This document shows positions 23,953-33,597 of a stretch of 64,000 bases of DNA, piece by piece. The notes under the pieces were generated by a model. That model was not told where the DNA came from, ran no database searches, and saw only the letters and a program-made list of their open reading frames with translations. The stretch's first letter is position 1. Every line of letters begins with the position of its first letter. The stretch spans positions 3,100,001 to 3,164,000 of the forward strand of contig NZ_CP082833.1 in NCBI RefSeq assembly GCF_021278985.1, in the 5' to 3' direction. This DNA is from Citrobacter rodentium NBRC 105723 = DSM 16636 (lineage in GTDB: Bacteria; Pseudomonadota; Gammaproteobacteria; Enterobacterales; Enterobacteriaceae). The position numbers and the translations under genes were made by a program.

Positions 23953-26799
23953 TTGAAATACCTTGCTTCCTTTCGCACAACCCTGAAAATCTCGCGCTAC
24001 CTGTTCAGAACGCTGGCGCTGTTGATTTGGCTGTTAATCGCTTTTGCCTCGGTGTTTTACATCGTCAATGCGCTGCATCAGCGGGAATCGGAGATTCGTC
24101 AGGAGTTTAATCTCAATTCCGATCAGGCACAGCGTTACATTCAGCGCACGTCGGATGTGATGAAAGAGCTTAAGTACATCGCCGAAAATCGCCTGACGGC
24201 AGAAAATGGGGTGCTCTCTTCCCGCACCCGTGAAGATAAAACCGTAGTGCCCACGTTCGAGCCGCTGTTTGCCGACTCAGACTGTTCGGCGATGGGCAAC
24301 GCCTGGCGCGGTTCGCTGGAGTCGCTGGCGTGGTTTATGCGCTACTGGCGGGATAATTTTTCCGCAGCCTACGATCTCAATCGCGTCTTTTTAATTGGCA
24401 GCGATAACCTGTGTATGGCCAATTTTGGCCTGCGCGATATGCCCATTGAGCGGGACAATGCGCTGAAAACGCTGCATGAGCGGATCATGAAATACCGCAA
24501 AGCGCCGCAGGACGAGTCCGGAAATAACCTTTACTGGGTGGGGCAGGGGCCGCGTTCGGGCATCGGTTATTTTTATGCGCTCACGCCGGTGTATCTGGCG
24601 AATCGCCTGCAGGCGCTGCTGGGCGTAGAGCAATCTATCCGCATGGAGAATTTCTTCACGCCGGGCAGTTTGCCGATGGGCGTCACCATCCTGGATGAAA
24701 ACGGTCATGCGCTGATCTCGCTGACCGGTCCGGAAGGCAATATTAAAGCGGAGCCGCGCTGGATGCAGGAGCGCTCTTGGTTTGGCTATACGCAAGGTTT
24801 CCGCGAGCTGGCGTTGAAGAAAAGCCTGCCGTCATCCTCGCTCAGCGTCGTCTACTCTGTGCCGGTCGACGTGGTGCTGGAACGCATCCGGATATTAATT
24901 CTCAATGCGATCCTGCTTAACGTGCTGGTCGGCGCCGCGCTGTTCACTCTGGCGCGGATGTACGAACGGCGGATCTTTATTCCGGCGGAAAGCGATGCCC
25001 AGCGGCTGGAAGAACATGAACAGTTTAACCGCAAGATTGTCGCCTCTGCGCCGGTCGGGATCTGTATTCTGCGTACCGTTGACGGCATCAACATTCTCAG
25101 TAACGAGCTGGCGCATACCTATCTCAACATGCTCACCCATGAGGATCGCCAGCGGCTGACGCAAATTATCTGCGGGCAGCAGGTTAATTTTGTCGATGTA
25201 CTGACCAGCAATAACACTAATTTGCAGATTAGCTTTGTCCACTCCCGCTATCGCAACGAAAACGTGGCGATCTGCGTACTGGTGGATGTCTCCGCGCGCG
25301 TCAAAATGGAAGAGTCGTTACAGGAGATGGCGCAGGCGGCGGAGCAGGCCAGCCAGTCGAAATCCATGTTCCTCGCCACCGTGAGTCATGAACTGCGTAC
25401 GCCGCTGTACGGTATTATCGGCAACCTCGATCTGCTGCAAACTAAAGAGCTGCCGAAAGGCGTCGATCGCCTGGTGACGGCGATGAATAACTCCTCCAGC
25501 CTGCTGCTGAAGATTATCAGCGATATTCTCGACTTCTCGAAGATTGAGTCCGAGCAGTTGAAAATCGAGCCGCGGGAGTTTTCGCCGCGTGAGGTGATGA
25601 GCCACATTACCGCGAACTATCTGCCGCTGGTGGTGCGTAAACAGCTTGGCCTGTACTGCTTTATTGAACCGGATGTGCCGGTGGCGATGAATGGCGATCC
25701 GATGCGTTTACAGCAGGTTATTTCTAACCTGTTGAGCAACGCGATTAAGTTTACTGACATCGGCTGCATTGTGCTGCACGTCCAGCGCGATAGCGACTAT
25801 CTCAGTATCCGGGTACGCGATACCGGCGTCGGCATTCCGGCGAAAGAGGTGGTGCGCCTGTTTGACCCGTTCTTCCAGGTCGGCACCGGCGTACAGCGTA
25901 ATTTCCAGGGCACCGGGCTGGGGCTGGCGATTTGTGAAAAGCTGATCAGCATGATGGACGGCGATATCTCGGTTGATTCTGAACCGGGAATGGGCAGCCA
26001 GTTTACGGTGCGTATTCCGCTATATGGCGCGCAGTATCCGGCGAAAAAAGGGCTTGAAGGGCTGAGTAAAACGCGCTGCTGGCTGGCGGTACGCAACGCC
26101 TCGCTGTGCCATTTTGTCGAAAACAGCCTGACGCGCAGCGGGATGGAGGTGGTTCGGTATGAAGGTCAGGAGCCTTCCGCTGACGACCTGTTGGTCACCG
26201 ACGATGCGCTGGAACAGCCGTGGCGGGGGAGAGCGGCGGTGAACTTCTGCCGCCGTCACATTGGCATTCCGCTGGAAAGGACACCCGGCGAATGGGTGCA
26301 TAGCGTGGCCTCTCCCCATGAACTGCCTGCGCTGCTGGCGCGCATTTACAGTATTGAACTGGATGATGAGGAGCTTTCCGCCTCGCTTCCGGCGCCGGAA
26401 AAAACGGCAGTCGCCAACGATGACATGATGATCCTGGTGGTGGACGATCATCCGATAAACCGCCGCCTGCTGGCCGATCAGCTGGGATCGCTTGGCTATC
26501 AGTGTAAGACGGCTAACGACGGCGTGGATGCGCTGAACGTGTTGAGCAAAAACCATATCGACATCGTACTGAGCGACGTCAATATGCCGAACATGGACGG
26601 TTATCGCCTGACGCAGCGTATACGCCAGCTTGGGTTGACCCTGCCAGTGGTTGGCGTGACGGCGAACGCCCTGGCGGAAGAGAAGCAGCGCTGTCTGGAG
26701 TCAGGGATGGACAGCTGTCTGTCAAAACCGGTGACGCTGGACGTGCTGAAGCAAACGCTGGCAGCGTACGCCGAGCGGGTACGTAAAACGCGGGCATAA
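23953..26799 (+). CDS. rcsC: Rcs phosphorelay hybrid sensor kinase RcsC
   Basis: RcsC senses envelope stress via RcsF and IgaA and phosphorylates RcsD. The length is 948 residues with a TTG start (KYLASFRTTL). It has two membrane helices (about 20-40 and 313-333) around a periplasmic domain, a PAS-like segment, the histidine kinase core with the phospho-His in TVSHELRTPLYG (about residue 479), an ATPase with GTGLGLAICEK, an ABL domain, and a C-terminal receiver with the Asp in VLSDVNMPNMDG. It is convergent with rcsB and separated from it by a REP array. Confidence 0.97.
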   Translation: MKYLASFRTTLKISRYLFRTLALLIWLLIAFASVFYIVNALHQRESEIRQEFNLNSDQAQRYIQRTSDVMKELKYIAENRLTAENGVLSSRTREDKTVVPTFEPLFADSDCSAMGNAWRGSLESLAWFMRYWRDNFSAAYDLNRVFLIGSDNLCMANFGLRDMPIERDNALKTLHERIMKYRKAPQDESGNNLYWVGQGPRSGIGYFYALTPVYLANRLQALLGVEQSIRMENFFTPGSLPMGVTILDENGHALISLTGPEGNIKAEPRWMQERSWFGYTQGFRELALKKSLPSSSLSVVYSVPVDVVLERIRILILNAILLNVLVGAALFTLARMYERRIFIPAESDAQRLEEHEQFNRKIVASAPVGICILRTVDGINILSNELAHTYLNMLTHEDRQRLTQIICGQQVNFVDVLTSNNTNLQISFVHSRYRNENVAICVLVDVSARVKMEESLQEMAQAAEQASQSKSMFLATVSHELRTPLYGIIGNLDLLQTKELPKGVDRLVTAMNNSSSLLLKIISDILDFSKIESEQLKIEPREFSPREVMSHITANYLPLVVRKQLGLYCFIEPDVPVAMNGDPMRLQQVISNLLSNAIKFTDIGCIVLHVQRDSDYLSIRVRDTGVGIPAKEVVRLFDPFFQVGTGVQRNFQGTGLGLAICEKLISMMDGDISVDSEPGMGSQFTVRIPLYGAQYPAKKGLEGLSKTRCWLAVRNASLCHFVENSLTRSGMEVVRYEGQEPSADDLLVTDDALEQPWRGRAAVNFCRRHIGIPLERTPGEWVHSVASPHELPALLARIYSIELDDEELSASLPAPEKTAVANDDMMILVVDDHPINRRLLADQLGSLGYQCKTANDGVDALNVLSKNHIDIVLSDVNMPNMDGYRLTQRIRQLGLTLPVVGVTANALAEEKQRCLESGMDSCLSKPVTLDVLKQTLAAYAERVRKTRA

Positions 26800-26803
26800 A
26801 AAA

Positions 26804-27131
26804 GCCGGATGGCGGCTAATGCCTCATCCGGCCCGGGTCATCCGTAAATTTGATAAGCGTAGCGCCATCAGGCGACACATTTGCCGGGTGGCGGCTACGC
26901 CTTACCCGGCCTACGTCAGGCATTTCCCGGGTGCCGCATTGCCGGGTGGTGGCTACGCCTTACCCGGCCTACATCTGGCATTTTCCGGGTGCCGCATTGC
27001 CGGGTGGTGGCTACGCCTTACCCGGCCTACATCTGGCATTTTCCGGGCGCCGCATTGCCGGGTGGCGGTTAATGCCTCATCCGGACCGGGAGTTATCCGT
27101 AGGCCTGATAAGCGTAGCGCCATCAGGCATT
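26804..27131. repeat. BIME array with a 58-bp tandem period between rcsC and rcsB
   Basis: REP-type palindromes fill the whole rcsC-rcsB gap. TTGCCGGGTGG recurs at 26881, 26939, 26997 and 27055, exactly 58 bp apart, each copy including CTACGCCTTACCCGGCCTAC or a variant and ATTTTCCGGG. Outer REP units at about 26804-26835 and 27090-27131 flank the tandem part. Both genes converge here, so it may act as a bidirectional 3' end. Confidence 0.9.
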
Positions 27132-27147
27132 TTACGGCGAAAAGCGA

Positions 27148-27798
27148 TTACTCTTTGTCTGTCGGGCTCAGGGTCACAGAAGAGAGATAGTTCAGCAGGG
27201 CGATATCGTTTTCGACGCCCAGCTTCATCATCGCGGATTTCTTCTGGCTGCTGATGGTCTTGATGCTGCGGTTCAGCTTCTTGGCGATTTCGGTCACCAG
27301 GAAACCTTCTGCGAACAGGCGCAACACTTCGCTCTCTTTCGGCGAGAGGCGCTTATCGCCATAGCCGCCAGCGCTGATTTTCTCCAGCAGACGAGAAACG
27401 CTTTCCGGAGTGAATTTTTTGCCTTTCTGCAGCGCTGCGAGCGCCTTCGGCAGATCGGTCGGCGCGCCCTGTTTCAGGACAATCCCTTCGATATCAAGAT
27501 CAAGTACCGCGCTCAGAATCGCCGGGTTATTGTTCATGGTCAGAACAATAATCGACAGGCTCGGAAAATGACGCTTGATGTATTTAATCAACGTAATCCC
27601 GTCGCCATATTTATCGCCCGGCATGGAGAGATCGGTAATCAATACATGCGCGTCTAATTTTGGCAGATTGTTGATCAGTGCTGTGGAGTCTTCAAATTCG
27701 CCGACAACATTCACCCATTCGATTTGTTCAAGTGACTTGCGAATACCGAACAGTACAATCGGATGGTCATCGGCAATAATTACGTTCATATTGTTCAT
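27148..27798 (-). CDS. rcsB: Response regulator RcsB
   Basis: RcsB is the DNA-binding output of the Rcs relay and controls capsule, motility and many other genes, alone or with RcsA and other partners. The length is 216 residues from MNNMNVIIADD; a longer in-frame start would add 26 residues overlapping rcsD. The receiver Asp56 is in LITDLSMPG. The LuxR-type HTH occupies the last 65 residues (LSPKESEVLRLFAEGF). It follows rcsD by 16 bp. Confidence 0.98.
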   Translation of the reverse strand: MNNMNVIIADDHPIVLFGIRKSLEQIEWVNVVGEFEDSTALINNLPKLDAHVLITDLSMPGDKYGDGITLIKYIKRHFPSLSIIVLTMNNNPAILSAVLDLDIEGIVLKQGAPTDLPKALAALQKGKKFTPESVSRLLEKISAGGYGDKRLSPKESEVLRLFAEGFLVTEIAKKLNRSIKTISSQKKSAMMKLGVENDIALLNYLSSVTLSPTDKE

Positions 27799-27814
27799 GT
27801 ATAAGGCTACCTTG

Positions 27815-30484
27815 CTACAGCAAGCTCTTGACGTAAGCGTCAATGTCGCTGATATATTTTTCTGTTCCTGGAACATCTTTCTCGCGAATCAGATGTTCCA
27901 GCGTTTCACATAACTGCTTGCCGGGTACCAGATTTAGCATGGCAAACACGCCTTTCAGGCGGTGAGCCGTTTGGGCTAACGCCGCAAAATCGCCGTTTTC
28001 CGCCTCAGTATACAACCTCTTAACATCATCCGGTACTGTGTCTACAAATAGCGCATAATAACCGCTGGCATGGAGTTCGGCATTCTCATCGCCGCCCAGA
28101 GGCGATTCCGGAATATCTTCCTGCGCCAGCTGTTCTTCTATGAGTTGTAGAACAGCTTCCTGCATAGCATTACTCATATTAAAGTTGACGCGAAGCTGGC
28201 CGGGGCCAATTTTCCGCACGCCTGACTCATCATCGCTTAAAAGCAATCCGGAAGCAGTAAGATTAGACGGATTATCAGTTAAAAAGAGATCGTATTCTTG
28301 ACTTATCAGCCTTTCATCTGGAGTGACGCATGTCGCTCCCCAGTTTTCTAACTGGCGGAGTACGATATTACGGATCTCGCTGGAGGTCACGTCAATCATG
28401 ACGCAGACATCATCCAGCAGACGTTCATCGTGTTCCACATGCTGATCCAGCGGGGTCATTTTAACATGGACCGTGTAGCGTGTGCCTAACGCATCACGCG
28501 CTTTAATGTTTAAATGTCCGCCCAGTTTGCGCGCCAGCTGATCGCATAGCCAGAAAGCGAGCGGATTCGCTTTACCATAGCGGTCTTTCTGCGTTTCGCT
28601 AATAAACGGGAAATGCAGGTTGTCGACTTCGCTCAGCGTCACGCCTTCGCCGGTATCCAGAATGCGGAAGGTCAGGCGCTCCGCGACGGACTCATCCTGT
28701 TCGACCTCAAGGGTGATTTTACCAATCTGGGTGGTGGTCACGGCATATTGCATCAGCAGAAGCAGGATACGGCGTAGCGCGTTGCGATCGCCGTGCCGCT
28801 CGTCGTTAGCGTTCAGACGATTATTGATCAGTAATTGCAGGCCTTTGCGCTTCATGGCCGGCAGTACTTCCGGCACCACTTCGTCGATCAGCGACTGTAC
28901 CGGGAAGCGCGTTGACTCGCTTTTCCACGCGTCGTTTTCCAGCATATTCGCCAGTTGAATTTCATCAATCATGCGCACCAGCACGTCCGCCTGATTGACC
29001 AGCTTTTGCGCGTCGGGCGTATCAACCTGCGCCACGCCGGCGGCAAGGGTTTTAACCGGCTCTTTCAGCGTCTCGCTGATGTTCTGCATAAATGCGATAC
29101 GGCCCTGCTGGTTTTTCTCATACAGACGCTGCGCCTGCTTTAGCTTTTTATTGACCAGTACTTCGCGATCCTGATCGCGAATGATGAAAATTTGCGTGCG
29201 CGGCGCCACCTGGCTGCGGAACAGGCGAATCTCATATAGCTCGTTGTTGATGGTTGCCTGAATCACCCCCTGATGCTGTTCCGCCATGCTGGTGATATTT
29301 TGCAAATTAAGATGCGGCAACAGATGATCGGCAATTTTATTGCTGATGACCGTGCGGTTGGCCTCCTGATCGTGCACCAGCAGGCCCAGCGGCAGCAGGG
29401 AGACAATTTCTTCGTTAATGGCGCGCAGAATGCGCAGCTCATTATTGGCCGCGGAACTGGGCGCCACTTCAGTGGAGCGTCCCGGCTGATGGCGGAAGGT
29501 GGTATAACCAAACAGCGCCAGCGCGAGCAGGCCGATATTCAACAACAGCGGCAGGAGAATGTTTTGCAGCGTGTCGAGCAGCAGCGTACCGAAAGGAACC
29601 TGCCAGACCAGACGCATATCGGTGGAGTTCAGCGCCGAAGAAATCTCAATCTTCGAGCTGTTAAAGCTGATGCTCACGCTGTCCGGCGACTCCTTTTCAC
29701 TATTGCGCGCGGAAGCGGGCGTGCCGTCAGGCTCGAGGCGGAAGCTGTCCAGCGGCATTCCCGGCGGGATTAAGTCGTTAATCGGCAGGTCGAAGGCGAC
29801 GACGGTGGCCAGATGCCCCGGCTGGTTAAAGGTCGTGCGCAGCGTAAAGTAGCGCCCGTTTTGCCACGCCAGGCGGCGCAGCGAAGAGAAACTTTCCCGC
29901 TCATCCAGCGCGTTAGCCTGCTGTAGCATTTCCGCCCGGCGGGAATCGACAATGCCGCCAATGGTCGATTCTTTAAAACCGGAGGAGAGATCTTTCAGCG
30001 GCAGCGTAGAGATCAGAATCAGGCTGTTGTCCTGCCCGTTCAGATAGTACATAGACCACGGCACCGTTTCGGCGCCCCACAGGGTATCGAGATAGGTGGA
30101 AATACGCTGGGTCATCTCCAGCGTGGAGCTGTCGTGAGAACCAAAAATCAGCGCTTCCGTTTTACGCCGCGGTTTTTCGAGATAGTAAACATCCTGCTTC
30201 AGGCGCGTTTCCTGCAGCCCTTCGCCGGAGGAGGGGCTGGCGGCGGCAGCGATGTTGTCATAGATTTGCCAGGTCACATATCGCCAGGTATCCACGCGTT
30301 TATGAATGGCATGGGTAATATCGACAATCTGATAGCTTTTGTCCTTCAGCCAGGCGTTGACGGCGCTTTGCACCATCACACCCATCGTCACCAGCAGCAC
30401 AATGATCAGCAATAAAAAGAAGCGGGTAATGCTTCCCGGCAGCAGGGAAAATCGGGACGTAGCCGTGGTATCAGACTGACTCAT
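27815..30484 (-). CDS. rcsD: Phosphotransfer protein RcsD
   Basis: RcsD relays phosphate from RcsC to RcsB. The length is 889 residues. It has membrane helices near residues 20-42 and about 308-328 around a periplasmic domain, a kinase-like region without a usable histidine, the ABL domain, and a C-terminal HPt domain with the histidine in TAHRLKGVFAML (about 841). It is the first gene of rcsDB. The upstream gap to ompC holds micF. Confidence 0.97.
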   Translation of the reverse strand: MSQSDTTATSRFSLLPGSITRFFLLLIIVLLVTMGVMVQSAVNAWLKDKSYQIVDITHAIHKRVDTWRYVTWQIYDNIAAAASPSSGEGLQETRLKQDVYYLEKPRRKTEALIFGSHDSSTLEMTQRISTYLDTLWGAETVPWSMYYLNGQDNSLILISTLPLKDLSSGFKESTIGGIVDSRRAEMLQQANALDERESFSSLRRLAWQNGRYFTLRTTFNQPGHLATVVAFDLPINDLIPPGMPLDSFRLEPDGTPASARNSEKESPDSVSISFNSSKIEISSALNSTDMRLVWQVPFGTLLLDTLQNILLPLLLNIGLLALALFGYTTFRHQPGRSTEVAPSSAANNELRILRAINEEIVSLLPLGLLVHDQEANRTVISNKIADHLLPHLNLQNITSMAEQHQGVIQATINNELYEIRLFRSQVAPRTQIFIIRDQDREVLVNKKLKQAQRLYEKNQQGRIAFMQNISETLKEPVKTLAAGVAQVDTPDAQKLVNQADVLVRMIDEIQLANMLENDAWKSESTRFPVQSLIDEVVPEVLPAMKRKGLQLLINNRLNANDERHGDRNALRRILLLLMQYAVTTTQIGKITLEVEQDESVAERLTFRILDTGEGVTLSEVDNLHFPFISETQKDRYGKANPLAFWLCDQLARKLGGHLNIKARDALGTRYTVHVKMTPLDQHVEHDERLLDDVCVMIDVTSSEIRNIVLRQLENWGATCVTPDERLISQEYDLFLTDNPSNLTASGLLLSDDESGVRKIGPGQLRVNFNMSNAMQEAVLQLIEEQLAQEDIPESPLGGDENAELHASGYYALFVDTVPDDVKRLYTEAENGDFAALAQTAHRLKGVFAMLNLVPGKQLCETLEHLIREKDVPGTEKYISDIDAYVKSLL

Positions 30485-30795
30485 TCGTGGTTATGACCTG
30501 TCAAACAACGCAAAGGTGATAGCGCAGTATAAAGGCTACGGTGCAGATTTCCACACCCTCTCAGCATCGCTGGCCTGCATTTTTTTACCCGTACAGGTCG
30601 CGGCAGCGCAACGGGGTAAATGTGTACAAACTGACGAACATCGTACAAATAGAACAGAGGTTGCGCGCAAAATAGCACGAAATAACAAAAAAGCGTTATT
30701 GATATCCACCCGTTATTTAACGAAACGGAATGATTAATAATGGTGATAGTTCTCGGCGGGTAACACAAAAAGCAGTATGGGGTGGAAATAAGGGT
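30485..30795 (-). other. rcsD upstream region
   Basis: About 310 bp between rcsD and the micF terminator. It should carry the rcsD promoter; I see no clear boxes, repeats or genes. Confidence 0.5.
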
Positions 30796-30890
30796 AAAAA
30801 AAAACCGAACGTGAAAACGTTCGGCTGAAATAGGGGTAAACAGACATTCAGAAATGAATGACGGTAATAAATAAAGTTAATGATGATAGC
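30796..30890 (-). ncRNA. micF: MicF small regulatory RNA
   Basis: On the minus strand GCTATCATCATTAACTTTAT begins the RNA at 30890, as in E. coli. This 5' part is the ompF-mRNA pairing region. It continues through ACCGTCATTCATTTCTG and ends in the hairpin CCGAACG-TTTTCA-CGTTCGG with nine T. It is divergent from ompC, which is the conserved position. It represses OmpF translation with Hfq. Confidence 0.95.
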
Positions 30891-30984
30891 GAGGATTATT
30901 TTAGTTGCGGGTGAAGGTTTTGTTTTGTCATTCAGTGCTATGATTTTAGTTACCTTAATTTCTTGTTTTTAAAAGTGTTATTAT

Positions 30985-31115
30985 ATTTCTTGTGTAAAAG
31001 TGCTTATTTATTTGCAATGCGAGGCGCTAAAAAGTTCCCGGCATTTTACAAAATGAAACACGTTGATGGGTAAATGAAACATCTTAAAAGTTTTAGTATC
31101 ATATTCCTGTTGGAT
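30985..31115 (+). promoter_or_regulatory. ompC/micF control region with OmpR boxes
   Basis: TTTTACAAAATGAAACACG (about 31044-31062) and GTAAATGAAACATCTT (about 31070-31085) have the A/T-rich TTnnA..TGAAACA pattern of OmpR sites. They lie just upstream of the ompC promoter (AGTTTTAGTATCATATTC, about 31089-31106). The layout matches E. coli ompC, with micF diverging from the same region. Confidence 0.7.
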
Positions 31116-31223
31116 TATTCTGCAATTTTGCGGAGAATGATCCTGCCGACTGGTTAATGAGGGTTAATCAGTATGCAGTGGCATAAAAAAGCAAATAAAG
31201 GCATATAACAGAGGGTTAATAAC

Positions 31224-32342
31224 ATGAAAGTTAAAGTACTGTCCCTCCTGGTACCGGCTCTGCTGGTAGCGGGCGCAGCAAATGCGGCTGAAATTTATAA
31301 TAAAGACGGCAACAAATTAGACCTGTTTGGTAAAGTAGACGGTCTGCACTATTTCTCCGATGACAACAGCAAAGATGGCGATCAGACCTACATGCGTATC
31401 GGCTTTAAAGGCGAAACGCAGGTCAACGACCAAATCACCGGCTACGGCCAGTGGGAGTATCAGATTCAGGGGAATACCTCTGAAAACGAAAATGACTCCT
31501 GGACCCGTGTGGCGTTCGCCGGTGTGAAATTTGGCGATGCGGGTTCGTTTGACTACGGTCGTAACTACGGCGTGGCTTATGACGTGACCTCCTGGACCGA
31601 CGTTCTGCCGGAGTTCGGCGGCGATACCTACAATTCCGACAACTTTATGCAGCAGCGTGGTAATGGCTTCGCAACCTACCGTAACACCGACTTCTTCGGC
31701 CTGGTGGATGGTCTGGACGTCGCCGTGCAGTACCAGGGTAAAAACGGCAGTCCGTCCGGCGAAGGCATGACTGGCATCACCAACAACGGTCGTGATGCCC
31801 TGCGTCAGAACGGCGACGGCGTAGGCGGTTCCGTCACTTACGATCTCGGCGAAGGATTTAACCTGGGTGCGGCAGTCACCAGCTCCAAACGTACCGATGA
31901 GCAGAACAACGCAGCACGTTACATTGGTAACGGCGACCGCGCTGAAACCTACACCGGCGGTCTGAAATATGACGCTAACAATCTCTACCTGGCGGCACAG
32001 TACACCCAGACGTATAACGCGACGCGTGCAGGCGACATTGGCTGGGCTAACAAAGCGCAGAACTTTGAAGTGGTGGCGCAGTATCAGTTCGACTTCGGCC
32101 TGCGTCCGTCCGTGGCTTACCTGCAGTCGAAAGGTAAAAACCTGGGCACCGTTAACGGTCGTAACTACGACGACGAAGATCTGCTGAAATATGTTGATGT
32201 TGGCGCGACCTACTACTTCAACAAAAACATGTCCACCTACGTTGATTACAAAATCAACCTGCTGGATGACAACAGCTTTACCCGTGCAGCGAACATCAGC
32301 ACCGACGATATCGTCGCGCTGGGTCTGGTTTACCAGTTCTGA
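31224..32342 (+). CDS. ompC: Outer membrane porin OmpC
   Basis: OmpC is a trimeric general diffusion porin of the outer membrane. The 372-residue precursor has a signal peptide cleaved after AGAANA (mature AEIYNKDGNK), alternating beta strands, the loop-3 constriction motif region LPEFGGD, and the C-terminal phenylalanine (LGLVYQF) needed for Bam recognition. Adjacent micF and OmpR boxes support ompC over ompF or ompN. Surface loops are variable, so strain-specific differences are expected. Confidence 0.96.
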   Translation: MKVKVLSLLVPALLVAGAANAAEIYNKDGNKLDLFGKVDGLHYFSDDNSKDGDQTYMRIGFKGETQVNDQITGYGQWEYQIQGNTSENENDSWTRVAFAGVKFGDAGSFDYGRNYGVAYDVTSWTDVLPEFGGDTYNSDNFMQQRGNGFATYRNTDFFGLVDGLDVAVQYQGKNGSPSGEGMTGITNNGRDALRQNGDGVGGSVTYDLGEGFNLGAAVTSSKRTDEQNNAARYIGNGDRAETYTGGLKYDANNLYLAAQYTQTYNATRAGDIGWANKAQNFEVVAQYQFDFGLRPSVAYLQSKGKNLGTVNGRNYDDEDLLKYVDVGATYYFNKNMSTYVDYKINLLDDNSFTRAANISTDDIVALGLVYQF

Positions 32343-32359
32343 TTTCGCTTCATGTCGAC

Positions 32360-32386
32360 AAGAGGCCCTGCGGGGCCTTTTTTTAT
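32360..32386 (+). terminator. Rho-independent terminator after ompC
   Basis: The stem AGGCCC(TGC)GGGGCCT with seven T following lies 20 bp past the ompC stop. Confidence 0.88.
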
Positions 32387-32458
32387 GGATTTTTCACGGC
32401 GTACAAGCACCGGGTTTTAGTGTAATCTTGCGCATCGCTCACAGAAGGATAATCACCT

Positions 32459-33514
32459 ATGGAAATCAATATGGCGCGCGTGGCGATGCTGGTCGCCACG
32501 CTCTTTTTCGCCGGGTGCGATAGCGCTACGCAGGCGACGCAGGCCCCGGCTTCCGCGCCGGTGGTGCTCGAAGGCAAAACCATGGGCACCTACTGGCGCG
32601 TCAGCGTGGTCGACATCGACGCCGCGCGCGCTGAAAAACTTCGCACCCGGATCCAGACGCAGCTGGATGCTGACGATCAGCTGCTTTCCACCTGGAAAAA
32701 CGACTCGGCGCTGATGCGTTTTAATCTGTCGAAAAGCCTGTCGCCCTGGCCGGTGAACGAGGCGATGGCGGATATTGTCACCACCTCGCTGCGCGTCGGC
32801 GCCAAAACGCAGGGGGCGATGGATATCACAGTCGGCCCGTTAGTGAATTTGTGGGGGTTTGGCCCCGACAAACAGCCGCTACAGATACCGACGCAGGCGC
32901 AAATCGACGCGGCAAAAGCCAAAACCGGGCTTCGCCATCTGACGGTCATTAACCAGGCCGGACGGCAGTATCTGCAAAAAGATCTGCGGGAACTGTATGT
33001 TGATCTTTCGACGGTAGGCGAAGGCTACGCGGCGGATCGTCTGGCGCGTCTGATGGAGCAGGAAGGCATTGCGCGTTACCTGGTCTCGGTCGGCGGCGCG
33101 CTGAACAGTCGCGGTATGAACGCCGAAGGGCGCCCGTGGCGGGTGGCGATTCAGAAACCGACCGATCGCGAAAATGCCGTTCAGGCGGTGGTGGACATTA
33201 ACGGGCACGGTATCAGCACCTCCGGCAGCTATCGCAACTATTACGAACTGGACGGCAAGCGGCTGTCACACGTTATCGATCCGCAAACCGGCCGTCCCAT
33301 TGAACACAATCTGGTATCAGTGACCGTGATTGCGCCCACCGCGCTGGAGGCGGATGCCTGGGATACCGGTCTGATGGTGCTGGGCGCGGAGAGAGCGAAA
33401 GAGGTCGTGCGCAGGGAAGGACTGGCGGTATACATGATCACCCGCGAGGGCGAGGCGTTTAAAACCTGGATGTCGCCGCAGTTTGCGGGATTTGTTATCC
33501 GTGAGCAAAATTAA
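32459..33514 (+). CDS. apbE: FAD:protein FMN transferase lipoprotein
   Basis: ApbE attaches FMN from FAD to threonine residues of periplasmic-side flavoproteins such as NqrB/C and RnfD/G. The length is 351 residues. The lipobox FFAGC puts the lipidated cysteine at residue 20. Family motifs KTMGTYWR, AMDITVGPLVN, VDLSTVGEGYA and SVGGALNSRG are intact, with the metal-site GISTSGSYRNY and LEADAWDTG. It is co-directional with ada, 83 bp upstream of it. Confidence 0.95.
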   Translation: MEINMARVAMLVATLFFAGCDSATQATQAPASAPVVLEGKTMGTYWRVSVVDIDAARAEKLRTRIQTQLDADDQLLSTWKNDSALMRFNLSKSLSPWPVNEAMADIVTTSLRVGAKTQGAMDITVGPLVNLWGFGPDKQPLQIPTQAQIDAAKAKTGLRHLTVINQAGRQYLQKDLRELYVDLSTVGEGYAADRLARLMEQEGIARYLVSVGGALNSRGMNAEGRPWRVAIQKPTDRENAVQAVVDINGHGISTSGSYRNYYELDGKRLSHVIDPQTGRPIEHNLVSVTVIAPTALEADAWDTGLMVLGAERAKEVVRREGLAVYMITREGEAFKTWMSPQFAGFVIREQN

Positions 33515-33540
33515 ACCGCAAGATTGTCGGTTTTTGCGCA
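33508..33540 (+). promoter_or_regulatory. Ada box upstream of ada
   Basis: AAACCGCAAGATTGTCGG overlaps the apbE stop codon and is followed by TTTTTGCGCA. The E. coli Ada site is AAAGCGCAA at this place; here one core base differs (AAACCGCAA). Methylated Ada should bind it to activate ada-alkB. Confidence 0.55.
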
Positions 33541-33597
33541 GAGCGTTTCGGCCACACTGTCGTTAAGCAGGCACTATGCTTAATGAAGGAGTCGAGT

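Noticed and set aside
23953..26799. Loss of ato genes between gyrA and rcsC as a deletion event
   Set aside because: K-12 has atoSC and atoDAEB here, but many enterobacteria place gyrA next to rcsC, so this is ordinary variation.
26881..27112. Regular 58-bp repeats considered as a CRISPR array
   Set aside because: The whole unit is conserved, with no variable spacers. It is made of REP palindromes and has no cas genes nearby.
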